From assembly GCF_001953885.1 (NCBI RefSeq), contig NZ_MQUS01000023.1, positions 93,149-157,148 on the forward strand: a stretch of DNA of 64,000 bases. Reading direction: 5' to 3'. Every line of letters starts with the position of its first letter. The stretch's first letter is position 1. Under the pieces are notes generated by a model, which searched no databases, had not been told where the DNA came from, and worked only from the letters and a program-made list of their open reading frames with translations. Shown piece after piece: positions 17,877-25,036 of this stretch. The position numbers and the translations under genes are program-made. The stretch is from Streptomyces sp. IMTB 2501. Lineage in GTDB: Bacteria > Actinomycetota > Actinomycetes > Streptomycetales > Streptomycetaceae.

Positions 17877-18274
17877 GCCGACGCAAGCCCCCGGTCCCGG
17901 TGCGGGACGAGCCCCGGTGCACGGTCACCGTGTGCCGGGGCTGCTGCTGCGGCACCCCCAAGATCCTCGGAGTCGACAGCACCGCCCAACTCGCCACATT
18001 CAAGGCAGAGTTGGCCGCAGTCGCCCGGGTCCGAGCGGTGAACTGCCTCGACACCTGCGAGCAGGCGAACGTCATTGTGGTCCAGCCGTCCTCTGCCGGC
18101 CGGGCCGCGGGCGGCCGACCGGTATGGCTCGGGCTGGTCAACGACCCCGACGCGACGGCCGACATCGTCCGCTGGGTCCGCTCCGGAGGCCCTGGGCTCG
18201 CCGACCCGCCCGCCACCCTGGACCTGTACGAGTTCGCTCCGTCGCGGCGAGTCCGCCGAGGCGCCGAGCGCTGA
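17873..18274 (+). CDS. Thioredoxin-like [2Fe-2S] ferredoxin domain protein
   Basis: 133 residues from a GTG that overlaps the ATPase stop (GTGA), so translation is coupled. Cysteines lie in CTVTVCRGCCCGTPKILG and VNCLDTCEQANVIVV; the spacing C-x11-14-C ... C-x3-C is that of thioredoxin-fold [2Fe-2S] ferredoxins (also found in NuoE and hydrogenases). The extra cysteines in CRGCCCG are notable. It is probably cytoplasmic and may sense, carry or buffer metal or redox stress linked to the pump; that role is inference from the operon. Confidence 0.85.
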   Translation: MSRRKPPVPVRDEPRCTVTVCRGCCCGTPKILGVDSTAQLATFKAELAAVARVRAVNCLDTCEQANVIVVQPSSAGRAAGGRPVWLGLVNDPDATADIVRWVRSGGPGLADPPATLDLYEFAPSRRVRRGAER

Positions 18275-18415
18275 GCGGCCGAGGCCGCTTCGCCTGGCCG
18301 GTGGCCGTACGCGCAGGTCGGGGGCGGGGCACCGAAGACCGAGTGCCCCGCGCTGATTCCGGTCGGCGTTCGTGCGGTGGCGCTGAGGCCATCGACTACC
18401 TGGTCACGTCCTGCG

Positions 18416-18958
18416 CTACGTTCTGGTCCTCTCCGGTTGCTCCGGCTGGTAGGCGCGGACCGCGTCGGTCATCGGCTTGCCGAAGCTCATGTCGCCCGTC
18501 GGGATGGGGCTGCCGTCGAGGGAGAGGACCATCTTGGCCTCGTCAGGGCCGGCGCTCAGGGTGCAGGTCACTCCGTGGGCGGCGGCGGGCTCGAAGCCGA
18601 AGCGCGGGTAGTACGTCGGGTGGCCGAGGACGGTCACCGTGCGTTCGCCCGTGTTCCGCGCCGTGTCGAGTGCGGCGCGGATGAGGGCGGAGCCGACTCC
18701 GAGGCCCTGGTGTTCGGGAGCCACCGACACCGGGGCGAGTGCGAGGGACGGGGCGGTTCCGATGCTCGCGCGGGTGAGGAGGGCGTGGGCGATGACCCTG
18801 CCGTGGTCGTCCTCGGCGACGAGGGAGAGCTCCGGGATCCAGCACACGTCCGTGCGCAGGGCGTCGACGAGTTCGGCGTCCTCGGGGGAGCCGAATGCCC
18901 GGGTGATGACCTCCCGTACGTGTGGGGCGTCGTTCGGGGCCTCGGTCCTGATCTTCAT
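18416..18958 (-). CDS. GNAT-family N-acetyltransferase (YhbS-like)
   Basis: 180 residues. PVSVAPEHQGLGVGSALIRA is motif A with the Q-x-x-G-x-G acetyl-CoA loop, and VLGHPTYYPRFGFEPAAAHG is motif B, typical of the YhbS-type branch of the family. The C-terminus DAVRAYQPEQPERTRT is polar. The substrate is not known. It lies downstream of two RNHCP genes on the same strand, 43 bp after... the nearer of them begins on the other side of a G-run at 18965-18972. Confidence 0.85.
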   Translation of the reverse strand: MKIRTEAPNDAPHVREVITRAFGSPEDAELVDALRTDVCWIPELSLVAEDDHGRVIAHALLTRASIGTAPSLALAPVSVAPEHQGLGVGSALIRAALDTARNTGERTVTVLGHPTYYPRFGFEPAAAHGVTCTLSAGPDEAKMVLSLDGSPIPTGDMSFGKPMTDAVRAYQPEQPERTRT

Positions 18959-19001
18959 GGTGATGGGGGGGGGCCTCTCAAGTTGGTCTGGTGGCGTCGT
19001 G

Positions 19002-19445
19002 TCAGAGGGAGAGCAGTGCGCGGTGGGCGATGTCCGTGCCCGTGCCGTGGAGCGGTCTGAGGGCCAGGCGCACCAGAGCGAGCGGGTTGTCGTCTCCCGC
19101 GATGCGGTTGGCGCTGAGTTCGCCGCAGGCCAGGCACTGGTGGATCAGCATCCACTCGCCATCGGCGCGCGCGGACATGCTCATGGCCTCCATACGGCCC
19201 CGGCAGGTGGAGGCGCGGTCCCCCGGGATGCGGTGGTCGACGTGCAGGCTGGCCAGGCAGTTCGGGCAGTGGTTGCGGTGTGCGGTGCCCGGGGTGTCGA
19301 GGGACACGTCGAGGCGGCAGCCGACGCACTTGAAGTCGCCTGCGCGGTGGCCGCCTTGTGTGTGGAGCACGTCCTTGTGCCGCTGTGAGCGGCGCCGCCG
19401 GGTCGAGGACTGACTGCTGCGGGGGGTGTTGTTGTGCCGTGGCAC
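19002..19445 (-). CDS. RNHCP-domain protein, second of a tandem pair
   Basis: 147 residues from GTG 19445, which has a perfect GGAAGGAGG site 8 bases upstream. The protein has four CxxC-like pairs: FKCVGCRLDVSLD, HRNHCPNCLASLHVD (the name motif R-N-H-C-P), a lone C in TCRGRMEA and HQCLACGELSANRI. This fits the RNHCP zinc-ribbon family, whose function is unknown. An Arg/Lys-rich N-terminal tail (STRRRRSQRHK) suggests nucleic-acid contact. It is 23 bp after the homologous upstream gene, with which it shares about 40% of its sequence by eye. Confidence 0.88.
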   Translation of the reverse strand: MPRHNNTPRSSQSSTRRRRSQRHKDVLHTQGGHRAGDFKCVGCRLDVSLDTPGTAHRNHCPNCLASLHVDHRIPGDRASTCRGRMEAMSMSARADGEWMLIHQCLACGELSANRIAGDDNPLALVRLALRPLHGTGTDIAHRALLSL

Positions 19446-19468
19446 GGTCGTCTCCTCCTTCCGGCCCG

Positions 19469-19834
19469 TCACAGGGCGCCGAACGCTTCGAGCGGGAACG
19501 GCGGTTGGGCGAGCGGGCGGACGGCGATGCGCATGAGGATGAGCTGGTTGTCGTCCGCGCAGATCGGGTTGGAGGTGAGTTCGTCGCAGCGTACGCAGCG
19601 GTGGATGAGCATCCAGTCGCCGGTGCGCAGTACGGCGATGGCGATCGGCGACATCTGCCCGTGGCAGTCGTTCGGGCCGCCCTCGACATGGTCGGTGACG
19701 TGCCGGGAGTGGAGGCACGACGGGCAGTGGTTGCGCCGAGTGCCGTCGGCGGTGGCGGCGGTCACGGTGAGGCCGCACCGTACGCAGGCGAAGGTGTCGA
19801 TCTTGAGGGTGTGGAACGGGTTGTGGGTGGACAC
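19469..19834 (-). CDS. RNHCP-domain protein, first of a tandem pair
   Basis: 121 residues from GTG 19834 (AAGGAG upstream). FACVRCGLTVTAATADG, RRNHCPSCLHSRHVTDHVEG, the DCHG segment and HRCVRCDELTSNPICADDN line up with the gene downstream: the zinc-ribbon cysteines, the MSPIAIAVLRTGDWMLIHRC strand and the DDN...R.AVRPLA tail are all shared. The pair probably arose by tandem duplication and is co-transcribed. Function unknown. Confidence 0.88.
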   Translation of the reverse strand: MSTHNPFHTLKIDTFACVRCGLTVTAATADGTRRNHCPSCLHSRHVTDHVEGGPNDCHGQMSPIAIAVLRTGDWMLIHRCVRCDELTSNPICADDNQLILMRIAVRPLAQPPFPLEAFGAL

Positions 19835-20184
19835 CCGGGTGCTCCTTGCTGAGAGACGAGATGGCAGCAAGAGCAGGCCGAGCGGCCTCGCCGATCAGGA
19901 GCCACACGCATCTGCCACGGCCTTACGGAAGGCGTGGGGCGTGGGCTGCCAAGGCACCGGATGCTCACGTCCGGTCGCCGCGCGGAATCGGCGGCGGAGA
20001 GACCGGAGTGTTACGCGGTGCGGTGAGGCGCGCTCGGCGCGGGCCGGGTCATAGACACACCCTTTCGAAGGCACGAAGCCCCAGTGGCCGGGTGGTATGA
20101 CCCGGTATGCGATCAGAAGTACGGGAGTCAGGGTAACGACTCGCGCGAAGCCCTGGCCAATGAATATTGGGGAGAAGCACCGGC
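19835..20184. other. Divergent promoter region, no gene recognised
   Basis: This stretch separates the minus-strand RNHCP pair from the plus-strand membrane gene and should hold both promoters. I see no coding frame with protein-like features. Confidence 0.45.
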
Positions 20185-20571
20185 ATGCGGGCGGTCGGTG
20201 GCTCGGTGGGCGGTTTTCTGCCTGTTGGGTCTGTTCAGGTCCATGCGCATTGGTGTGGCTTCGAATGGACCCGGCCACGCCTGCCACGCCTGCTCCGTGA
20301 CCACAGCGGCCTGCTCGCCTGGGCGGTCACCGCCTTCACCCACATCACCCTCGGCAACCTCCACCTCGTCACCACACCCGGCGGCATCGACGCCGCCCCG
20401 GCCACCGCCAGCGCCTCCAATGCCAACGTCACCCTTGTCTTCGCTGTCCAGGCCCTGTGCCTCTTCCTCATGGTCCTGGCCGCCCCCGCTTTGATCCGCT
20501 GGATCCTCCACCGCCGCTCTACCGCCCGACCCGGAGCCGGTCCGATGCCGCCCCGCGCCGAGGACACGTAG
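20185..20571 (+). CDS. Small membrane protein, unknown function
   Basis: 128 residues from ATG 20185, preceded by GGGGAGAAG. The protein has a weakly hydrophobic segment (LLAWAVTAFTHITLGNLHLV) and a clear transmembrane helix VTLVFAVQALCLFLMVLAAP followed by basic RWILHRRS, so the C-terminus should be cytoplasmic. No family is recognised. It is followed by about 300 bp before the CvnA-like gene. Confidence 0.55.
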   Translation: MRAVGGSVGGFLPVGSVQVHAHWCGFEWTRPRLPRLLRDHSGLLAWAVTAFTHITLGNLHLVTTPGGIDAAPATASASNANVTLVFAVQALCLFLMVLAAPALIRWILHRRSTARPGAGPMPPRAEDT

Positions 20572-20868
20572 CGGATGGCACGACGGCAGGGATCCCGGTG
20601 CCGGCCGAACGCTGAAACCACAGGACCGTTCTTCCGGTGTGCCGACCGGGGGTCTCTTGATCGCATCTGTGCTGACCTGCGGGGACGCCTCTCCGTAGGT
20701 CTCACCCAGGCGGTCCGCACCCGCAAGGTGTGCGCACCCGACGGCCGAGCCCGGTGCGCGCCGTCGCCCGTCTCACGCTTGCTGTGTGTGCCGGGTGAGC
20801 ACCTGTGAATCGATGTCTTACGAGCTGGAAACGAGGGGCCTGCCGGGCCGTATCTAGCCTCAAGGGGT

Positions 20869-22827
20869 ATGACGGGGAACCGAATCCGCAGACCTGACCA
20901 GTCCGTCCGCCTTCCCGGCTGGGGCTCCATCCGTGGCCGAGTGGCCGTCGTCCTTGCCGTACCCACCTGCCTGCTCCTCGCCCTGACCGGGCTGGCCGTC
21001 TCCGACCGTATCCACGACTGGTCCGCGGCTCGGGCCACAGAGTCCCAGGTCGGCGTCCTCCTACAGGTGCAGGACCTCATCCGTGAACTCCAGCGGGAAC
21101 GCGGTCTCACCAACGGTCTGCTGGGCGGCGCCGAGGCGTACCGGGACGATGTCCACAGGCAGCGGGCGCGCACCGATGAGGCCCGCATGTCGTTGAGTGC
21201 GGCGTTCTCGGGGGAGAGTGGTGATCTGCCGGGGGCTGCGGCCTCTGCCCTCCGCCGGGCCCAGCTTCCCCTCTCCGGCCTCATCAGCACCCGTTCCGGC
21301 GTCGACACCGGCACCGCCGACCGCGCCGCCACCCTCCGCTTCTACACCCGGGCCATCAACGGCCTGATCGACGCCGAATCGGCCGGCGCGCCCGCCGTCG
21401 ACCGCCGTATCGCCCAAGGCGTGCAGGCATTGCAGGCCCTCGCCCGCGCCACGGAGGCCGTCGCCCTCGAACGCGGCTCCCTGAACGGAGTGTTCGCGGC
21501 GCGACGCTTCCACTCCGGCGAGTACCTCGACTTCACCGATATCCGGGCCACGCGCGTCGCCGCGCTCGGCCAGTTCCGCCAACTCGCCGACAGCGCACAG
21601 GAGTCCGCACTCGAACAAGCCTTCAAGACGTCCGCCGCCGGCCGCGTCAGCGCTTACGAGGCCAAGGCCGAGTCGGGGGCCGACGGCTCGCGCCTCGATG
21701 TCGCCCCGGTCCGCTGGTGGGCCGACATGACGGTGCTCGTCGACGACCTGCACGGCGTGCAGAAACAGGTCGGCGACGACGTACGAGCACGCGCGGGCCA
21801 GGTGGGCGACGCGGCCACCCGGCAGCTCATCGGTTTCCTGACCCTGGGTTCACTGATCCTCGCCGTGGCCGGTGGGCTCGCGGTGCTCTCGGCTCGCTCC
21901 ATCACTCGCCCTCTGGGTGCCCTGGCAGACGAGGCCGACGCGGTCGCCGGCACGAGGTTGCCGGACGTGGTCAAGTACATTCAGGAGGCCGACCCCGACA
22001 CCCCACCACCCGCGGACCCCGACCCGGCCGAAGTACCCGGCACCGCAAGGGAGATCACCCGGCTGGCAGCCGCGCTGCGCAACGTCGAGCGCACCGCCGT
22101 CGGCCTCGCCGCCGAACAGGCCGTCCTGCGCCGCAACAGCACCGAGTCCCTGGCCGGCCTCGGCCTGCGCAACCAGGCGCTCCTCACTCGACAACTCGGC
22201 CTGATCACCATTCTGGAGAGCCAGGAGCTCGACCCGGACGCTCTCGCCGAGCTCTTCGAACTCGATCATCTGGCCACGCGCATGCGCCGTAACGCCGAGT
22301 CCCTGCTCATCCTCGCCGGCGAGGGGCCGCCGACGCGTCCATGGCCTGGCACGACCACCGTCGCCGAGGTGGTGCAGTCGGCCGTGTCCGAGGTCGAGCA
22401 ATACCAGCGGGTCGCTCTCACCGGCGTCGAGCCGTGCCGTGTCCGAGGCCACTGTGTCGCAGAACTCTCGCATCTTCTGGCCGAGTTGGTGGAGAACGCC
22501 CTGATGTTCAGTCCGCCCACGCAGCGCGTCGAGGTCTGCGGCTGGCGGGACGGCGGCGAATACTGTCTTGCCGTGATCGACCAAGGAATAGGGATGACTG
22601 CCGAGCGGATGGCTCAGGCCAACGCCCTGCTGTCCGGCAAGGGCAGCTCACTGCTCGCGACACCCACCAGGTTCCTGGGCCACCACGTCGTCGGCGCGCT
22701 CGCGACCCGGCTCGGCGCCCAGGTCGAGCTGCGGCCCACAGAGGGTACAGGCGTCACGGCCTATGTCGCCCTGCCCGCCGCACTCGTCCAGCAGCCGGAC
22801 ATCTCAGCCGCGACAGCCACCACATGA
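20869..22827 (+). CDS. Nitrate/nitrite-sensor (NIT-domain) histidine kinase-like protein, CvnA type
   Basis: 652 residues. TM1 is RGRVAVVLAVPTCLLLALTG; an extracytoplasmic NIT domain follows with its hallmark RELQRERGLTNGLL; TM2 is LIGFLTLGSLILAVAGGLAV, then a HAMP-like ARSITRPLGALADEADAVAG. The cytoplasmic part has FELDHLATRMRRNAESLLIL (DHp-like helix used by conservon kinases) and a HATPase domain with N-box LAELVENALMFSPP, G1 IDQGIGMTAE and the lid GHHVVGALATRLG. This is the first gene type of streptomycete conservons, yet the roadblock, DUF742 and GTPase genes that normally follow are absent and a terminator lies at the stop codon. Confidence 0.9.
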   Translation: MTGNRIRRPDQSVRLPGWGSIRGRVAVVLAVPTCLLLALTGLAVSDRIHDWSAARATESQVGVLLQVQDLIRELQRERGLTNGLLGGAEAYRDDVHRQRARTDEARMSLSAAFSGESGDLPGAAASALRRAQLPLSGLISTRSGVDTGTADRAATLRFYTRAINGLIDAESAGAPAVDRRIAQGVQALQALARATEAVALERGSLNGVFAARRFHSGEYLDFTDIRATRVAALGQFRQLADSAQESALEQAFKTSAAGRVSAYEAKAESGADGSRLDVAPVRWWADMTVLVDDLHGVQKQVGDDVRARAGQVGDAATRQLIGFLTLGSLILAVAGGLAVLSARSITRPLGALADEADAVAGTRLPDVVKYIQEADPDTPPPADPDPAEVPGTAREITRLAAALRNVERTAVGLAAEQAVLRRNSTESLAGLGLRNQALLTRQLGLITILESQELDPDALAELFELDHLATRMRRNAESLLILAGEGPPTRPWPGTTTVAEVVQSAVSEVEQYQRVALTGVEPCRVRGHCVAELSHLLAELVENALMFSPPTQRVEVCGWRDGGEYCLAVIDQGIGMTAERMAQANALLSGKGSSLLATPTRFLGHHVVGALATRLGAQVELRPTEGTGVTAYVALPAALVQQPDISAATATT

Positions 22828-22858
22828 CGGCCCACCGACGTCCCACCGGCGGGCCGTC
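22826..22858 (+). terminator. Terminator of the CvnA-like gene
   Basis: A 12-bp stem with one mismatch: GACGGCCCACCG (22826-22837) pairs with CGGCGGGCCGTC (22847-22858) over a 9-base loop. It begins one base before the stop codon ends, so the gene is probably monocistronic. Confidence 0.65.
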
Positions 22859-23014
22859 TGTGTTCAGCTGCGTCATGGTCGCGGATGCCCGCCATAGGTA
22901 CACGGAAGCCGCGGACACCCTCGCGAGGGCCGCCATGCCGGGCCATGAGGCCCGTGGAAGCCGCCAAGCCGCCAAGCCGACATGGCGAGCGTGAGAACGT
23001 CGGTGACAGTGGCC

Positions 23015-23280
23015 TCAAGAGGGGGCGCGCCCTGGCTGCACGGCCCGGTGGTGGTACTCGTACAGACCATCGATGTGCGGGCCGGGCAGTTCCAGGGTCC
23101 GTTCGTGGTCGCGGATCAGGGACAGGCTGCGCAGGGCCACGTCCACGCCGGGCGCTTCGGGGGTGTCGTAGCGTTCGTCGTCGAGGGCGGCCTCGTGGAC
23201 GAAATCCACCGCCGTCCGGATGCCTCGTTCTCCCGGCACAGCGCGGCCGACGCCAGCCGTCACAACCCGACGTAACCCGC
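23015..23280 (-). pseudogene. Fragment of an unrecognised protein
   Basis: The minus strand reads GERGIRTAVDFVHEAALDDE, RYDTPEAPGVDVALRSLSLI and RDHERTLELPGPHIDGLYEY, ending HHRAVQPGRAPS. The composition is protein-like and codon bias fits, but no start with a ribosome site is seen upstream and no family is recognised. It may be the end of a larger lost gene. Confidence 0.35.
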
Positions 23281-23390
23281 GCCGCCAAAGATCTCCAGCG
23301 GAGGCGCAGCCCCCCGTTTCCCGCACCGCGGGACCCGCTCCTGGAGCCGTCGAAGCGCCGGCCGAGGCCCTGACCTCGGCGCGGTAGGGG

Positions 23391-24146
23391 CTACTGGTTG
23401 TCTTGCGGGTCGGCTTGCAGCAGTTCCAGGATGTCGCGGAGGTTGTGCTCGAACAGCGGCTCGGGATCGGTCAGGGCGAAGTTCAGGTGTCCGAACACCT
23501 CCACGGACACCACGCCGTACAGGCGGGACCAGGCGAGGACGAAGACGTACAGCGTTTCCAGGGGCGGCTGTTCGGAGCCCAGGTGCTCCCGCATCTCCTC
23601 CAGCTGGGGGAGCCAGTCCAGGTCGAGGGTGCCGGGCTCGGGTCGCGAGAGGATGCCCGTACGCCAGAATTCCGTCATCAGGTCGACGAAGACGCCGCCG
23701 AAGCGCCAACTGGCCGCGTGGCAGGGGTCGCCCGGTGCGCAGTCGGCGTCGGGCATCGGCTTGCTGAAGATGAGGGCGAACTCCGGCTTGTGGCTCAGCG
23801 CCCAGGTCCGTAGGGCTCGGGCCGTGCCGGCGAAGCGGCCTCGCGGGGACTGCTCGGGTGCCTGGTCGCAGGCATGCCGCAGGGTGGCGGCCAACTCGTC
23901 GTAGAGGGAGGCCGTGAGTGCCTGGACCAGCTCGCGGTGGTCGGCGTAGTAGCGGTACAGGCCCGGCGCGGTCATCCCCATCTCGCGCGCGATGGCGCGC
24001 AGGGAGACGGCGGCGGGGCCCTCGTCCACCAGCAACTGGCGTGCGTGGCCCAGGATCTCGGACTTCGTCTCGGCGCGCTGGCGCTCCCGCGCCTCTTCGC
24101 GTTGCCGCGCCCGGCGCGTCGACACTGGCGCGAACTCGCTGCTCAC
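23391..24146 (-). CDS. TetR/AcrR-family transcriptional repressor
   Basis: 251 residues from GTG 24146 (AGGAGAGA upstream). The HTH reads ETKSEILGHARQLLVDEGPA, AVSLRAIAREMGMTAPGLYR and YYADHRELVQALTA. The effector half has the conserved FALIFSKPMPDADCAPGDPC and TLYVFVLAWSRLYGVVSVEV blocks of TetR proteins with a C-terminal WHG-like domain. It is divergent from the darcynin-multicopper oxidase operon, and a 28-bp palindrome lies between; it most likely represses that operon and itself. The ligand is unknown. Confidence 0.92.
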   Translation of the reverse strand: MSSEFAPVSTRRARQREEARERQRAETKSEILGHARQLLVDEGPAAVSLRAIAREMGMTAPGLYRYYADHRELVQALTASLYDELAATLRHACDQAPEQSPRGRFAGTARALRTWALSHKPEFALIFSKPMPDADCAPGDPCHAASWRFGGVFVDLMTEFWRTGILSRPEPGTLDLDWLPQLEEMREHLGSEQPPLETLYVFVLAWSRLYGVVSVEVFGHLNFALTDPEPLFEHNLRDILELLQADPQDNQ

Positions 24147-24193
24147 GGCTGTCTCTCTCCTGCTCTTCGGCGGCTCCGCCAACCGGCCCGTAC

Positions 24194-24249
24194 TTGACAA
24201 TGTTAACGCCGATCATTTGAAGTAAACGCCGTAAGCTTACAGCGTTTAC
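24194..24249. promoter_or_regulatory. TetR operator and promoter elements
   Basis: A TTGACA -35-like hexamer lies at 24194-24199. At 24222-24249 is a near-perfect 28-bp palindrome: GTAAACGC, then GTAAGCTTAC in the centre, then GCGTTTAC, broken only by a C/A mismatch pair. It sits 19 bp before the darcynin start and 75 bp before the repressor start, the ideal place for autoregulation and operon control. Confidence 0.8.
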
Positions 24250-24267
24250 GTACGGGGAGCAGCTGTC

Positions 24268-24624
24268 GTGAAAACCACGATCATCCTGACCTACACCTTC
24301 ACCCCAGCCTGGCTGGCGCTGTCCCGCGAGGAGCGGAACGCGATGGCGGGAGCCCACATCCACCCTGTGTTCGCCAAGTACGCCGACCGCGTCTCGGCCC
24401 GCTTCTTCGACGCGGAGGCGTTCACCACGGACTTCTCCGACTTCGCCATGCTGGAGACCGACGACCTCAAGGCGTACTACTTCCTCGTCGAGGAGCTGCG
24501 TGACTCGCCGTTGATCTCCCAGGGCTACCTGGTCATGAACAACATCTTCATGGGCGTCGAGGCGGGGTTCCAGGCGTTCGAGGCGCACATCGCCACCGGT
24601 GAGGATGAAGCGACGCATGGCTGA
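24268..24624 (+). CDS. Darcynin-family protein
   Basis: 118 residues. FTPAWLALSREERNAMAGAH, then HPVFAKYADRVSARFFDAEA, then FTTDFSDFAMLETDDLKAYY and the end FLVEELRDSPLISQ match the darcynin domain (a small ferredoxin-like alpha/beta fold, function unknown). No signal peptide, so cytoplasmic. It is the first gene of a three-gene operon: its stop overlaps the start of the next gene (ATGGCTGA). The link to a multicopper oxidase hints at a role around oxidation of a small molecule, but that is inference. Confidence 0.82.
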   Translation: MKTTIILTYTFTPAWLALSREERNAMAGAHIHPVFAKYADRVSARFFDAEAFTTDFSDFAMLETDDLKAYYFLVEELRDSPLISQGYLVMNNIFMGVEAGFQAFEAHIATGEDEATHG

Positions 24625-25036
24625 CACGTCCGGCATACCATCTGCGGAGCCGCCCCGTGCCTTGCCCCTCACGCTGCTGCGCGCTACCTCGCTGCTGTTC
24701 CTGTTCGACACCTTGCTCCAGGCGGCCCTGGCCGGTCTGTTCATCACGGGTGATGTGGGATTTCTCGACCTGCACGCGGCCAATGCGCAGGTGCTCGCAG
24801 CTCTCAGCCTGGTCGAAGCCGTGGCCGCCCTGCTGGTGTGGCGCTCGATGAGGGGACCGGCGTGGCCGTTCGCGCTCGCGCTCGGACTGATCGTGCTGGT
24901 CGGAGCCCAGATGGGGCTGGGGGCTGCCCGGATGCTGGGTGGCCATGTCCCGCTGGCACTCGGTGTGTTCGGGGTGGGCGTGGCCCTGGCCTGCTGGGCG
25001 TGCACTTACCAGCACGGGGAGGGGAAGCGCGGGTGA
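24617..25036 (+). CDS. Small four-helix integral membrane protein
   Basis: 139 residues from ATG 24617, which overlaps the darcynin stop; an earlier in-frame ATG (24605) is possible. Four hydrophobic helices can be seen: ATSLLFLFDTLLQAALAGLF, VLAALSLVEAVAALLVW, PFALALGLIVLVGAQMGLGA and PLALGVFGVGVALACWACTY. The layout is like DoxX/YkgB-type small membrane proteins, but the family is not certain. Its end overlaps the oxidase start (GTGA), so all three genes are translationally coupled. Confidence 0.75.
   Translation: MADTSGIPSAEPPRALPLTLLRATSLLFLFDTLLQAALAGLFITGDVGFLDLHAANAQVLAALSLVEAVAALLVWRSMRGPAWPFALALGLIVLVGAQMGLGAARMLGGHVPLALGVFGVGVALACWACTYQHGEGKRG

Noticed and set aside
22828..23390. 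Possible remaining conservon genes (roadblock, DUF742, GTPase) after the CvnA-like kinase
   Set aside because: No P-loop GTPase or roadblock-like frame is present; the segment holds only an unrecognised minus-strand fragment.
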